NCBI GenBank assembly: GCA_017461565.1
Contig: JAFTXQ010000014.1
Span: 124,001-188,000, forward strand
Length of the DNA: 64,000 nt
Origin: Oscillospiraceae bacterium
GTDB lineage: Bacteria; Bacillota; Clostridia; Oscillospirales; Ruminococcaceae
Reading direction: 5' to 3'
Numbering within the stretch: position 1 is the stretch's first letter; every line of letters starts with the position of its first letter. Both the position numbers and the translations under genes were made by a program. The notes under the pieces are model-generated. The model was not told the DNA's origin. It made no database searches and saw only the letters and a program-made list of their open reading frames with translations. Positions 51,770-60,267 of this stretch are shown piece after piece.

Positions 51770-51798
51770 AGTATAACATCCATTTATTTATTTGTCAA
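51770..51798 (-). promoter_or_regulatory. Promoter of the SPFH operon
   Basis: On the reverse strand, TTGACA (51798-51793) and TATACT (51775-51770) are 17 bases apart. Confidence 0.75.
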
Positions 51799-51857
51799 GA
51801 TGTTTATCGAAAAAATGTCGATCAGTCGGAAATTTTATAAAATATGGTCGGTAAGTA

Positions 51858-51886
51858 TTGCTTTTTATTGGATTAAGTAGTATAAT
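51858..51886 (+). promoter_or_regulatory. Promoter of the diguanylate cyclase gene
   Basis: TTGCTT (51858-51863) and TATAAT (51881-51886) are 17 bases apart. Confidence 0.6.
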
Positions 51887-51919
51887 ATTTCTGAAAAATA
51901 TTATTCGGGAGTTGATGGA

Positions 51920-53569
51920 ATGAGATCTATACAATCTAAATTCATAATCCTTATACTCATAGGTATCGTTTTGTCAGCTTCGCTGATAGGTGCGATAGCA
52001 ATAAGCCGTGTAGAGATAAATGCAAACAGAGAGTCCACGGCGCTGTTCAATCAGCTTGCGGATACCAATGCCGCTGATATCAACGGACTTATGGGACGTA
52101 TAGAGCAGTCGGTTGAGGTCATTGCAGGCTGTGCCACCGATTACGTTGACAGTGTGGAGCGCTTTTCGGATGACGGCTTCTGCGACCGTTATATGGATTA
52201 TCTTGAGCCGATACTGCTAAATGCGGCACGCTCGACAGACGGCTCAGTCGCCGTTTATATAAGGTTAAATCCCGAGATATCCACGCCCGTTTCGGGTCTG
52301 TTCTTTACAAAGACGGGCGCTGACACCGAGCTTGCGCTTGAGCCTAACACTGATATGTCACTGTATGATCCGTCAGATGTGGAGCACGTGGGATGGTACT
52401 ACATCCCTGTCAGCGCAGGCAAGCCGACATGGGTGGGTCCGTATATCAATAAGAATATAAATATCTATATGATATCCTATGTCATTCCGATATACTGTGG
52501 AGAGGAGCTGCTGGGCATCGTCGGCATGGATATTGATTTCACCATGCTCCAGGAGAGCGTTGACAGCATAAAAGTAATGGATACAGGTTATGCTTATCTT
52601 GCAGATCCCGATTTCAATATAGTATATCATCGTATGCTTGACAAGGGCGTATCTGCTGCCGATGAAAAGATCAATTTCGTATCTGTATATAACAAGTATG
52701 CAACCGAAGACACATACGGAAATCTGTATGAGTATGAGCATAACGGCGTAAAACGCCGCATGAGCTACCGTCCTCTCAACAACGGTATATATCTGTGTGT
52801 TACCGCTCCGCAGAGCGAGATAGACGCTCCCAAGAACGAGCTGTCCATGCAGATAGTGATGATCACGGTGATAATAGCCGCTGTATTCGTCGTTGTCACT
52901 ATACTGATATGCAGGACGCTGATAAGGCCGCTTAAAAAGCTGACAAAGGCGGCGAAGAAGATAGCCACGGGCGATCTTAATGTTGAGATAAAGGCGCAGA
53001 CAAGAGATGAGATAGGCACGCTTGCATCTGTTTTTTCAAACACAGTGGATAAGCTGAGAGAGTATATCGGAGAGATAAACAGGCTTGCCTACATCGACGC
53101 ACTGACAGGCGTTGAAAACAAGACCGCCTACAACAATACTGTGATAAGGCTTGAAAAGTCCATCCGAAAGGGCGAGGCTGAATTTGCGGTTGCGGTGCTT
53201 GATATCAACGGACTCAAGCAGACAAACGACACCCACGGACATCATTACGGCGATATGCTGATATCCAATGCCGCAACGCTGATATCCACCACTTTCCATG
53301 AATGCCCCGTCTACCGTGTGGGCGGTGATGAATTCGTTGTGGTGTTTGAGGATGAGCATTATCACGACAGAGAATCTTTCTGTGCGGACTTCGCAGCTGC
53401 CATGGAAACCGAGCATAAGCGTGATACCAATATACCGATATCCATCGCATTCGGAATCTCCGAATACGACCCAAGTCACGATGAGTCCTTTAACGATGTA
53501 TTCAGCCGTGCTGATGTGGCGATGTACAAAAACAAAAAAGAGATCAAGGCGTCTCTTAAGATTGATTAA
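51920..53569 (+). CDS. Cache-HAMP-GGDEF diguanylate cyclase
   Basis: This 549-residue membrane protein makes cyclic di-GMP in response to an outside signal. It has an N-terminal helix (FIILILIGIVLSASLIGAIA), an extracellular double Cache domain (WYYIPVSAGKPTWVGPYINK is typical), a second helix near residue 310, a HAMP-like linker (IRPLKKLTKAAKKIATGDLN) and a C-terminal GGDEF domain with intact VYRVGGDEFVVVFED. The A-site is complete, so it should be active. No effector gene lies adjacent. GGGAG precedes the ATG. Confidence 0.93.
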   Translation: MRSIQSKFIILILIGIVLSASLIGAIAISRVEINANRESTALFNQLADTNAADINGLMGRIEQSVEVIAGCATDYVDSVERFSDDGFCDRYMDYLEPILLNAARSTDGSVAVYIRLNPEISTPVSGLFFTKTGADTELALEPNTDMSLYDPSDVEHVGWYYIPVSAGKPTWVGPYINKNINIYMISYVIPIYCGEELLGIVGMDIDFTMLQESVDSIKVMDTGYAYLADPDFNIVYHRMLDKGVSAADEKINFVSVYNKYATEDTYGNLYEYEHNGVKRRMSYRPLNNGIYLCVTAPQSEIDAPKNELSMQIVMITVIIAAVFVVVTILICRTLIRPLKKLTKAAKKIATGDLNVEIKAQTRDEIGTLASVFSNTVDKLREYIGEINRLAYIDALTGVENKTAYNNTVIRLEKSIRKGEAEFAVAVLDINGLKQTNDTHGHHYGDMLISNAATLISTTFHECPVYRVGGDEFVVVFEDEHYHDRESFCADFAAAMETEHKRDTNIPISIAFGISEYDPSHDESFNDVFSRADVAMYKNKKEIKASLKID

Positions 53570-53573
53570 AACA

Positions 53574-53615
53574 AAAGCCGCTGTGCCGTATCAAACGGCA
53601 TAGCGGCTCTTTTTG
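53574..53615. terminator. Terminator between the diguanylate cyclase gene and comM
   Basis: AAAGCCGCTGTGCCGT and ACGGCATAGCGGCT form a long stem, followed by TTTTTG. Confidence 0.8.
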
Positions 53616-53660
53616 TGAAAATGTATCTGCGCAGGAGGGAGATTTTCGGCGCAGTTATGC

Positions 53661-55190
53661 TTATCTGTTCCAGTATTTCCTGTCAAGGCTGCGGTAGCTT
53701 ATAGCCTGCGCTATGTGATCCTTTGTTATGTCGTCGCTTGCTGCGAGGTCTGCGCAGGTACGTGCGACCTTAAGTATCCTGTCGTAGGCACGTGCGGACA
53801 TTCCGAGCTTTTCAAATGCACGGCGCATCATGTCCTCAGCATCGGGGGTAAGGCGGCAGACCTCTGCTATTATGTCGGAGGTTATGCCGCTGTTGCTTTT
53901 TATACCTGTTCCCGCAAAACGCTTTGCCTGTATGTCACGGGCTTTCTGTATCCTTTCGGCTATGGCTGCGGAGCTTTCCTGCGGTGTTCGGTGGCTGAGG
54001 TCGCTGTATTCCACGGGTTTTACTTCTATCTGTATATCTATTCTGTCAAGCACAGGCTGAGATATCTTGTTGAGATATCCCGAGACCTGCTGCGGAGTGC
54101 AGCGACACTTCTTGGCAGGGTTTCCAAAGTTTCCGCAGGGACAGGGATTCATAGCAGCAACAAGCATAACATCGCATGGATAGCAGGCTGAGCCGCTTGC
54201 ACGGGAGATGTTTATTTCTCCGTTTTCGAGAGGCTGACGTAGTGTTTCCAGCACCTTGCGGTCAAACTCGGGAAGCTCATCCAGAAAAAGCACGCCGTTG
54301 TGCGCCAGGGATATCTCGCCGGGACGGGGGATGCTGCCGCCGCCGATAAGTCCTACTGCGGAGGCAGTGTGGCTGACTGCACGGAACGGTCTGCGTGTCA
54401 CGAGCGGCTCGGCAGGGTCGATCATTCCTGCGATGGAATGTATCTGGGTGGTCTCGATGCTCTCTGCAAAGGTTATCCTCGGCATTATCGAGGGGATGCG
54501 CTTAGCGAGCATGGATTTTCCCGAGCCGGGAGGCCCCAGCATAAGTATGTTGTGCGAGCCTGCCGCAGCGGTCTCAATGGCTGCCTTTGCGCTCTGCTGG
54601 CCCATGACCTCGGCGAAATCCGCCGTGTGGAGCAGTGCGCTTTCGGAGGGAGTATACGGCTCCTCGGGAGTAAGCCCGCTGCCGTTTTTCAAAAATGTAA
54701 TAAGCTGTGACAGATGCTCAACACCGTACACCTCTATTCCGTCAGCAACAGACGCTTCCTTTGCATTCTGTTTCGGCAGGAAGATTCGCTTTGCGCCGCT
54801 TGCGGCAGCGGTTAGCGTCATGCTGAGTGCGCCGTTTATCGGGGCGAGCGATCCGTTGAGCGATATCTCTCCGATGAACACATCATTGCAAAGCTCACAT
54901 TCTATTACGCCGCCCAGCTTCATCAGCGCCACTGTGATCGGCAGGTCGAACATCGAGCCGATCTTCTTTACGCTTGCGGGTGCCAGGTTTACCGTCACCT
55001 TGCCGTTGAGAAGGTAGTTCAGCTCCATGTGTGCAAGCGCCGCCTTTATTCGTGAGCGGCTCTCCTGGACTGCCACATCGGGCATACCTACTATATCGAA
55101 TGACGGCTGTCCCGCAGAGCTGCTTGCTTCGGCAGTGACTGGAAATGCGTTGAGCCCGAAGAGTCCCACGCTGTTTATCTGACTGTACAT
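53661..55190 (-). CDS. comM: ComM/YifB-family ATPase
   Basis: This 509-residue protein is the Mg-chelatase-like AAA+ YifB/ComM. In competent bacteria ComM drives branch migration during natural transformation. The N-terminal Lon-like part begins MYSQINSVGLFGLNAFPVTA. The Walker A motif is in MLGPPGSGKSMLAKRIPSIM, Walker B in LAHNGVLFLDELPEFDRKVL. A Zn-like CPCGNFGNPAKKCRC and the C-terminal MgsA-like part complete it. The start at 55190 follows GAGG. YifB is also present in non-competent species. Confidence 0.93.
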   Translation of the reverse strand: MYSQINSVGLFGLNAFPVTAEASSSAGQPSFDIVGMPDVAVQESRSRIKAALAHMELNYLLNGKVTVNLAPASVKKIGSMFDLPITVALMKLGGVIECELCNDVFIGEISLNGSLAPINGALSMTLTAAASGAKRIFLPKQNAKEASVADGIEVYGVEHLSQLITFLKNGSGLTPEEPYTPSESALLHTADFAEVMGQQSAKAAIETAAAGSHNILMLGPPGSGKSMLAKRIPSIMPRITFAESIETTQIHSIAGMIDPAEPLVTRRPFRAVSHTASAVGLIGGGSIPRPGEISLAHNGVLFLDELPEFDRKVLETLRQPLENGEINISRASGSACYPCDVMLVAAMNPCPCGNFGNPAKKCRCTPQQVSGYLNKISQPVLDRIDIQIEVKPVEYSDLSHRTPQESSAAIAERIQKARDIQAKRFAGTGIKSNSGITSDIIAEVCRLTPDAEDMMRRAFEKLGMSARAYDRILKVARTCADLAASDDITKDHIAQAISYRSLDRKYWNR

Positions 55191-55221
55191 ACAATACCTC
55201 CGACCAAAGATCATCGTATTA

Positions 55222-55250
55222 AGTATAGCATATTTCCGGGACAATTACAA
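55222..55250 (-). promoter_or_regulatory. Promoter of comM
   Basis: On the reverse strand, TTGTAA (55250-55245) and TATACT (55227-55222) are 17 bases apart. Confidence 0.55.
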
Positions 55251-55338
55251 TACTGTGGGGCAAGAGATGATGGAAGGCGCTCAGCGGTCATTTTGCCGAT
55301 ATATTGAAAATGCACAAAAAATCTGTGCAAAATGCAGA

Positions 55339-55366
55339 TTGACAAATTTTTCATATATGCTATACT
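55339..55366 (+). promoter_or_regulatory. Promoter of the aquaporin gene
   Basis: TTGACA (55339-55344) and TATACT (55361-55366) are 16 bases apart. Confidence 0.6.
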
Positions 55367-55410
55367 ATTATTAACGGGAGATCCCCGTAAAAAACAAGGA
55401 GGTTTTTAAA

Positions 55411-56106
55411 ATGAAGAAGTATATTGCAGAATTCATTGGTACAGCAGTGCTTGTTATCCTCGGCTGTGGAACGGCTATGCTCGTCGGATGTAGCGCAGCG
55501 CAGGGCGGTGGTTATGTGCTGACAGCGCTTGCTTTTGGTCTTGTTATCGTTGGCATGGCTTACTGTGTGGGAAATATCTCGGGATGTCATATAAATCCTG
55601 CTGTTTCGCTTGGAGTTCTTTTAAGCGGCGGTATGTCCGTTAAGGATTTCGTCGGATATGTGGTTTCCCAGTGCCTCGGTGCACTTGCAGGCGCAGGCGT
55701 GCTGGCTGCTATCTTCGGTCTCGGTAATGTCACCGATATGACAGGCGGCTTCGGCTCCAACGGTCTTGCAGGCGTAAATGGAAGCGCCGTTGCAGGTCTT
55801 ATCGTTGAGGTAGTCCTTACCTTCATATTTGTTATGACCATCCTCGGCGTAACATCCAAAAAAGCAGGCCACGGCAGCTTCGGCGGTCTTGTTATCGGTC
55901 TGACCCTTACTCTGGTACATATCCTCGGTATTGGTCTGACAGGCACATCCGTAAACCCCGCACGCTCCATCGGTCCCGCTATCGTTGCTGCTATCAATGG
56001 CAACACTGCTCCCATCGCTGATGTATGGGTGTTCATCGTAGGCCCTCTCGCAGGTGCTGCGCTTGCTGCTGTTGTTTACAAGTTCCTTGAGAAGAGCAAG
56101 GACTGA
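55411..56106 (+). CDS. Aquaporin / MIP-family channel
   Basis: This 231-residue six-helix membrane channel has both NPA motifs: HINPAVSLGVLLSGG near residue 65 and SVNPARSIGPAIVAA near residue 185. Those motifs form the pore constriction. It may pass water or small solutes such as glycerol. AAGGAGG precedes the start, and a hairpin follows. It stands alone, with no glycerol kinase nearby, so water transport is as likely as glycerol. Confidence 0.95.
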   Translation: MKKYIAEFIGTAVLVILGCGTAMLVGCSAAQGGGYVLTALAFGLVIVGMAYCVGNISGCHINPAVSLGVLLSGGMSVKDFVGYVVSQCLGALAGAGVLAAIFGLGNVTDMTGGFGSNGLAGVNGSAVAGLIVEVVLTFIFVMTILGVTSKKAGHGSFGGLVIGLTLTLVHILGIGLTGTSVNPARSIGPAIVAAINGNTAPIADVWVFIVGPLAGAALAAVVYKFLEKSKD

Positions 56107-56135
56107 TGTGAAAGCTCACAACTGAATAATATCGG

Positions 56136-56170
56136 TATCCGCTTCGGCATAACGCTGAAGCGGATATTTC
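56136..56170 (+). terminator. Terminator of the aquaporin gene
   Basis: TATCCGCTTC and GAAGCGGATA form a 10-bp stem, followed by TTTCTG. Confidence 0.7.
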
Positions 56171-56277
56171 TGTATGTATGGGAATCAACCGTAAATAATA
56201 GGTGCAGGTGGCTTGTTTATCGTAATTCTTACACATAAACTTCCTTATATTTTATCGGTTTTTGGAATATATGCTAC

Positions 56278-56306
56278 TTGAAATTTGATTTTCTGTATGC
56301 TATAAT
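56278..56306 (+). promoter_or_regulatory. Promoter of the phosphohexomutase gene
   Basis: TTGAAA (56278-56283) and TATAAT (56301-56306) are 17 bases apart. Confidence 0.7.
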
Positions 56307-56354
56307 TTAAAAGTATTGATATATTCCGATTTTATTTACAGGAGGATGACCCCT

Positions 56355-58073
56355 ATGGCAGATATACAGAAGATGTTTGACCTGTGGCTCGCCAACGCAA
56401 CAGCAGACCCCGACCTCAAGGCGGAGCTTGAAAGCGTAAAGAATGACGAGGACGCAAAGAGCGACCGTTTCTACCGTGACCTTGAGTTCGGTACGGGCGG
56501 ACTTCGTGGCGTTATCGGTGCAGGTACCAACAGAATGAATGTTTACACCGTAAAGAAGGCAACACAGGGTCTTGCAGAGTACATTCTTGACGGCGGTGTT
56601 ACAAAGAGCGTAGCACTCTCCTACGACAGCCGTATCAAGTCCGACTACTTCGCAAAGAGCGCTGCTGAGGTGCTTGCTGCAAACGGTATCGAGGTGCATA
56701 TTTATAAGGAGCTCATGCCCACTCCCATGCTTTCCTGGGCAACAAGAGCGCTTAAGTGCGGCGCAGGCGTTATGGTTACAGCATCCCACAACCCCGCAAA
56801 GTACAACGGCTACAAGGTATACGGCTCCGATGGCTGCCAGGTAACACTGGAGGCTGCTGAGGCTATCCTTGGCAAGATCAATAACATCGACATCTTCAGC
56901 GGCGTAAAGTCGGTTGATTTCGACAAGGCTGTTGCTGACGGAATGGTAAAGTTCATCGATGACAGCGTTATCGACGAGTATATGGATAAGGTAAGAGAGC
57001 AGGGTCTGCACACAGATCTCGTTGCAGACAGCGGCCTTAAGGTGGTATACACTCCTCTCAACGGTACAGGCAACAAGCCCGTTCGCCGTATCCTCAGCGA
57101 GATCGGCATCAAGGACGTTGTAGTAGTTCCCGAGCAGGAGCTGCCCGATGGCAACTTCACCACCTGCCCCTATCCCAATCCCGAGATACAGGAGGCACTT
57201 CAGGTAGGACTCAACCTCTGCGATAAGGAGAAGCCCGACCTGCTGCTGGCTACCGACCCCGACTGCGACCGTGTCGGCATCGCAGTTCCCGACGGCGACC
57301 ACTACGAGCTGTTCACAGGTAACGAGGTAGGCGCACTGCTGCTTGAGTACATCTGCAAGGAGCGTATCGCACTCGGCACAATGCCCGAGAACCCCGTTGC
57401 AGTAAAGACTATCGTAACAACAGACATCACCAAGGCGATCTGCCAGAAGTACGGCGTAGAGCTGCGTGAGGTGCTTACAGGCTTCAAGTTCATCGGCGAG
57501 CAGATCGGCTGGCTGGAGGAAAAGGGCGAGGAGCAGCGTTATATCTTCGGCTTTGAGGAGAGCTACGGCTACCTTGCAGGCGGATATGTACGTGACAAGG
57601 ATGCAGTAGTTGCTTCCATGCTGATATGCGAGATGGCAGCATTCTACCGCACAAAGGGCATCTCCCTTATCGAGGCACGCAAGAGAATGTACGACGAGTA
57701 CGGCGTATACTTCAACAAGCTTGAGAACTTCACCTGCGAGGGCGCAAGCGGTATGCAGCGCATGAAGGAGATCATGACTGGCCTTCGCGAGAACGCTCCC
57801 AAGACCATTGGCGGCGTTAAGGTCCTTGCAGTGGCTGACTATGCGGCTTCCGTAAAGAAGTGTGCTGAAACAGGAGCCGAGGAGGCTATCACACTTCCCA
57901 AGTCCGATGTTATCACATTCTATCTCGAGGACGACGCAAGCGTTATCATCAGACCCTCCGGTACAGAGCCCAAGATCAAGGTGTACTACACCACAAAGGG
58001 TGCTGACAAGGCTGCGGCAACCGCACTCCAGAGCGCACTTTCCGCTGATTTTACAAAAATACTCGGATTTTAA
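56355..58073 (+). CDS. pgcA: Phosphoglucomutase/phosphomannomutase
   Basis: This 572-residue phosphohexomutase interconverts hexose 1- and 6-phosphates. Signatures: FGTGGLRGVIGAGTNRMNVY near the start, the phosphoserine loop VTASHNPAKYNGYKVYG, the metal loop ATDPDCDRVGIAVPDG, FGFEESYGYLAGGYVRDKDA and RPSGTEPKIKVYYTTKG. Length fits the bacterial PgcA type. ATG 56355 is nine bases from AGGAGG; an in-frame ATG directly after the site is too close. Codon use suggests high expression. Confidence 0.93.
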   Translation: MADIQKMFDLWLANATADPDLKAELESVKNDEDAKSDRFYRDLEFGTGGLRGVIGAGTNRMNVYTVKKATQGLAEYILDGGVTKSVALSYDSRIKSDYFAKSAAEVLAANGIEVHIYKELMPTPMLSWATRALKCGAGVMVTASHNPAKYNGYKVYGSDGCQVTLEAAEAILGKINNIDIFSGVKSVDFDKAVADGMVKFIDDSVIDEYMDKVREQGLHTDLVADSGLKVVYTPLNGTGNKPVRRILSEIGIKDVVVVPEQELPDGNFTTCPYPNPEIQEALQVGLNLCDKEKPDLLLATDPDCDRVGIAVPDGDHYELFTGNEVGALLLEYICKERIALGTMPENPVAVKTIVTTDITKAICQKYGVELREVLTGFKFIGEQIGWLEEKGEEQRYIFGFEESYGYLAGGYVRDKDAVVASMLICEMAAFYRTKGISLIEARKRMYDEYGVYFNKLENFTCEGASGMQRMKEIMTGLRENAPKTIGGVKVLAVADYAASVKKCAETGAEEAITLPKSDVITFYLEDDASVIIRPSGTEPKIKVYYTTKGADKAAATALQSALSADFTKILGF

Positions 58074-58093
58074 GAAAAAATTTTAAAAACCTA

Positions 58094-58122
58094 TTGCTTT
58101 TTTGAAAAAAGTATGGTATAAT
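58094..58122 (+). promoter_or_regulatory. Promoter of rpmE
   Basis: TTGCTT (58094-58099) and TATAAT (58117-58122) are 17 bases apart. AAAAAATTTTAAAAAC lies just upstream. Confidence 0.65.
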
Positions 58123-58168
58123 TACATCTTGTAATGATTAAATAAAATTACGGATTGAGGTGACATAC

Positions 58169-58372
58169 ATGAAGGAAGGAATCCATCCCGCATACGAAGC
58201 TGCTGTTATCAGATGTGCTTGCGGTAACGAGATCGAGACACGCTCCACAAAGGGTGATATCAGAGTAGAGATCTGCTCCAAGTGCCACCCCTTCTTCACT
58301 GGAAAGCAGAAGCTGGTTGATACAGGCGGACGTGTTGACAGATTTAAGAAGCGTTACAACATCGGCAAGTAA
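58169..58372 (+). CDS. rpmE: Ribosomal protein L31, zinc-binding type
   Basis: This 67-residue 50S protein has the zinc cysteines in [11 protein letters not shown] and [20 protein letters not shown], so it is the zinc-containing form. The ATG at 58169 follows GAGGTG. A terminator ends the unit. Confidence 0.97.
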   Translation: MKEGIHPAYEAAVIRCACGNEIETRSTKGDIRVEICSKCHPFFTGKQKLVDTGGRVDRFKKRYNIGK

Positions 58373-58394
58373 TTTTAAATTGCAGTATATCCAA

Positions 58395-58428
58395 AACTCA
58401 CGCATAGCATAATGTGCGTGAGTTTTTG
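58395..58428 (+). terminator. Terminator of rpmE
   Basis: AACTCACGCA and TGCGTGAGTT form a 10-bp stem, followed by a run of T. Confidence 0.85.
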
Positions 58429-58443
58429 CGTTTTTGTGCATTT

Positions 58444-58515
58444 GTAGGGGCACGACGTGTCGTGCCCGTAGACAACGGATATCACATTAATGGGCACGGC
58501 ACGCCGTGCCCCTAC
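58444..58515. repeat. REPIN-like pair of inverted REP palindromes
   Basis: A REP palindrome at 58444-58467 (GTAGGGGCACGA then CGTGTCGTGCCC) faces a second at 58492-58515 (GGGCACGGCACG then CCGTGCCCCTAC), with 24 bp between. The GTAG heads point outward. This is the arrangement of a REPIN mobilised by a RAYT. The cores differ from those in the RAYT gene by a few bases. Confidence 0.8.
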
Positions 58516-58526
58516 GGAAGGAAATT

Positions 58527-58853
58527 ATGATCGGAGATATCGTCACCGTAACAGTGGACCGCCCTCTCGGAAGCTATCACCCTGAGCATCCCGATATGTA
58601 TTACCCGGTAAATTACGGCTACATAAAGGGCATAATGGCTCCTGACGGTGAGGAGCAGGATGCGTACATCCTCGGGGTTTGTGAGCCTGTAAAGGAGTTT
58701 ACGGGATGCGTCATCGCCGTTATCCGCCGTTTTGACGATGTTGAGGAAAAATGGGTGGTTGCGCCTGAGGGAGTTTTGTTCACGAAAGAGGAGATAGCGG
58801 AACAGGTGCGGTTTCAGGAGCAGTATTTTCAGTCGGAGATAATAAGTGGTTGA
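58527..58853 (+). CDS. Inorganic pyrophosphatase-like protein
   Basis: This 108-residue protein has YYPVNYGYIKGIMAPDGEEQ then DAYILGVCEPVKEFTGCVIA. That is the core of the soluble inorganic pyrophosphatase fold, with the acidic residues DGEEQDAY placed like the metal site. It is much shorter than family I pyrophosphatases (about 175 residues), so full activity is doubtful. GGAAGGAAA precedes the ATG. The REPIN lies just before it. Confidence 0.7.
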   Translation: MIGDIVTVTVDRPLGSYHPEHPDMYYPVNYGYIKGIMAPDGEEQDAYILGVCEPVKEFTGCVIAVIRRFDDVEEKWVVAPEGVLFTKEEIAEQVRFQEQYFQSEIISG

Positions 58854-58963
58854 CAGATTGGAATTTGTAGAGATACGCTCCGCAGTGTTTCCTTTGCGAA
58901 AACGTAGTACATTGTCGTAGGATGTCTGCGCAACTGTTAACATGTTGTCGACAAATATATTAC

Positions 58964-58987
58964 GTAGGGGCACGACGTGTCGTGCCC
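58964..58987 (+). repeat. REP palindrome, single copy
   Basis: Identical to 58444-58467 over the full 24 bases. Confidence 0.85.
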
Positions 58988-59118
58988 GTTAATGCGCAAT
59001 ATCCGTTGATTGTATTGTAAGACCGTCGTTTCGTTTCCTTCGACACGGTATACCTGTTAAAAGACAGAATTGCGTGTCGAGGCACTCGATAAATTCCGAT
59101 TTATCAAGGAGGTAACCC

Positions 59119-59745
59119 ATGGAATACAAGACCATCGCCGCGCCCTGCGAGGCGAAATTTATCGAAAAAAAGAGCGAGTTCATAGGCTACCTCTGTCCCG
59201 TGCAGACCGAGGAGCAGGCGATAGCGTTTATCGAGCAGATACGCTCCATGCACCGCAAGGCGACGCATAACTGCTACGCCTATATCCTGCGTGATAACAA
59301 TGCCGCACGCCACTCTGACGACGGCGAGCCCGGCGGCACTGCGGGAGTCCCCATCTACGAGGTGCTCCGCAAGGAGGGCCTCACCGATGTGTGCTGCGTG
59401 GTCACCCGCTATTTCGGCGGAATAATGCTGGGTGCAGGGGGACTTGTCAGGGCATACACAAAGGGCGCAAAGGACGCTGTTGACGCCGCACAGATAAAGT
59501 GCATGGCTGCTGCGGAGCAGCTTGTCGTGACGGTGGATTACGGACTATACGGCAGGATGCCGCAGGTGTTCCTTGACTTTGATGCAAGGGTGGAGAACGA
59601 GGAGTTTGCAGACAACGTGAAGATAACCCTCTATGTCCGTGAGGAGCAGGCACAGAAGCTCCGTGATAAATTAGTGGACACCTGCAACGGAAATGTTGCT
59701 ATCGAAATTGTACAAAAACTCAACTATGATTTTGCGCAGAATTAA
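59119..59745 (+). CDS. yigZ: YigZ / IMPACT family protein
   Basis: This 208-residue protein has the family pattern IEKKSEFIGYLCPVQTEEQA, HNCYAYILRDNNAARHSDDG, EPGGTAGVPIYEVLRKEGL and YFGGIMLGAGGLVRAYTKGA. The IMPACT N-terminal domain is followed by a ferredoxin-like C-terminal domain. The bacterial function is unknown; a link to translation is suggested by eukaryotic IMPACT. GGAGGTAACCC precedes the ATG. The 265-bp region before it holds only the REP palindrome. Confidence 0.93.
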   Translation: MEYKTIAAPCEAKFIEKKSEFIGYLCPVQTEEQAIAFIEQIRSMHRKATHNCYAYILRDNNAARHSDDGEPGGTAGVPIYEVLRKEGLTDVCCVVTRYFGGIMLGAGGLVRAYTKGAKDAVDAAQIKCMAAAEQLVVTVDYGLYGRMPQVFLDFDARVENEEFADNVKITLYVREEQAQKLRDKLVDTCNGNVAIEIVQKLNYDFAQN

Positions 59746-59840
59746 CAAAAATGTTTTTGACGAAAAGGTTTAGTCGGGTCGAAATCTGTATATAATTATA
59801 GGTGAGTGTTTTTTGTCCCGACAACATTTCAGGAGGATCT

Positions 59841-60242
59841 ATGGATATCTGGGAAAAGCTGTACAGAGAAGCTAAGCGTGTTCAGAACGGACGTGTCATC
59901 TCTCCTTTTATGGAGGCAGGCGGCGTTGCGGCGGCTGTGCTTACAAAGTCAGGCAATATCTATGTCGGAGTGTGTATCGACACCTGCTCCTCTCTCGGAA
60001 TGTGCGCCGAGCGCAACGCTATGGCTAACATGATAACAAACGGCGAGCAGGAGATAGACAAAGTGCTTGCGATAATGCCGGATGGCAGAGTAGGTCCGCC
60101 TTGCGGAGCCTGCCGTGAGTTTATGATGCAGCTTGACAAAAACAGCGGCGATATTGAGATCCTCATGGATCTTGAAAGCCGCAGGACCATCAGACTGAAA
60201 GAGCTGGTTCCCGATTGGTGGGGAACAGAGCGTTTTGAATAG
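59841..60242 (+). CDS. Cytidine deaminase-like protein
   Basis: This 133-residue zinc deaminase has LGMCAERNAMANMITNGEQE and GPPCGACREFMMQLDK. The first Cys with Glu and the later Cys pair bind zinc and act in catalysis. It is of the cytidine/blasticidin deaminase group; the substrate is not certain, since a His replacement of the usual pattern is absent. The start at 59841 follows AGGAGG. Confidence 0.85.
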   Translation: MDIWEKLYREAKRVQNGRVISPFMEAGGVAAAVLTKSGNIYVGVCIDTCSSLGMCAERNAMANMITNGEQEIDKVLAIMPDGRVGPPCGACREFMMQLDKNSGDIEILMDLESRRTIRLKELVPDWWGTERFE

Positions 60243-60267
60243 ATCACGATAACAGGAGGGATGTGCG

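Noticed and set aside
58854-59118. Possible small gene before yigZ
   Set aside because: No frame with a ribosome site; it holds one REP palindrome and otherwise unremarkable AT-rich sequence.
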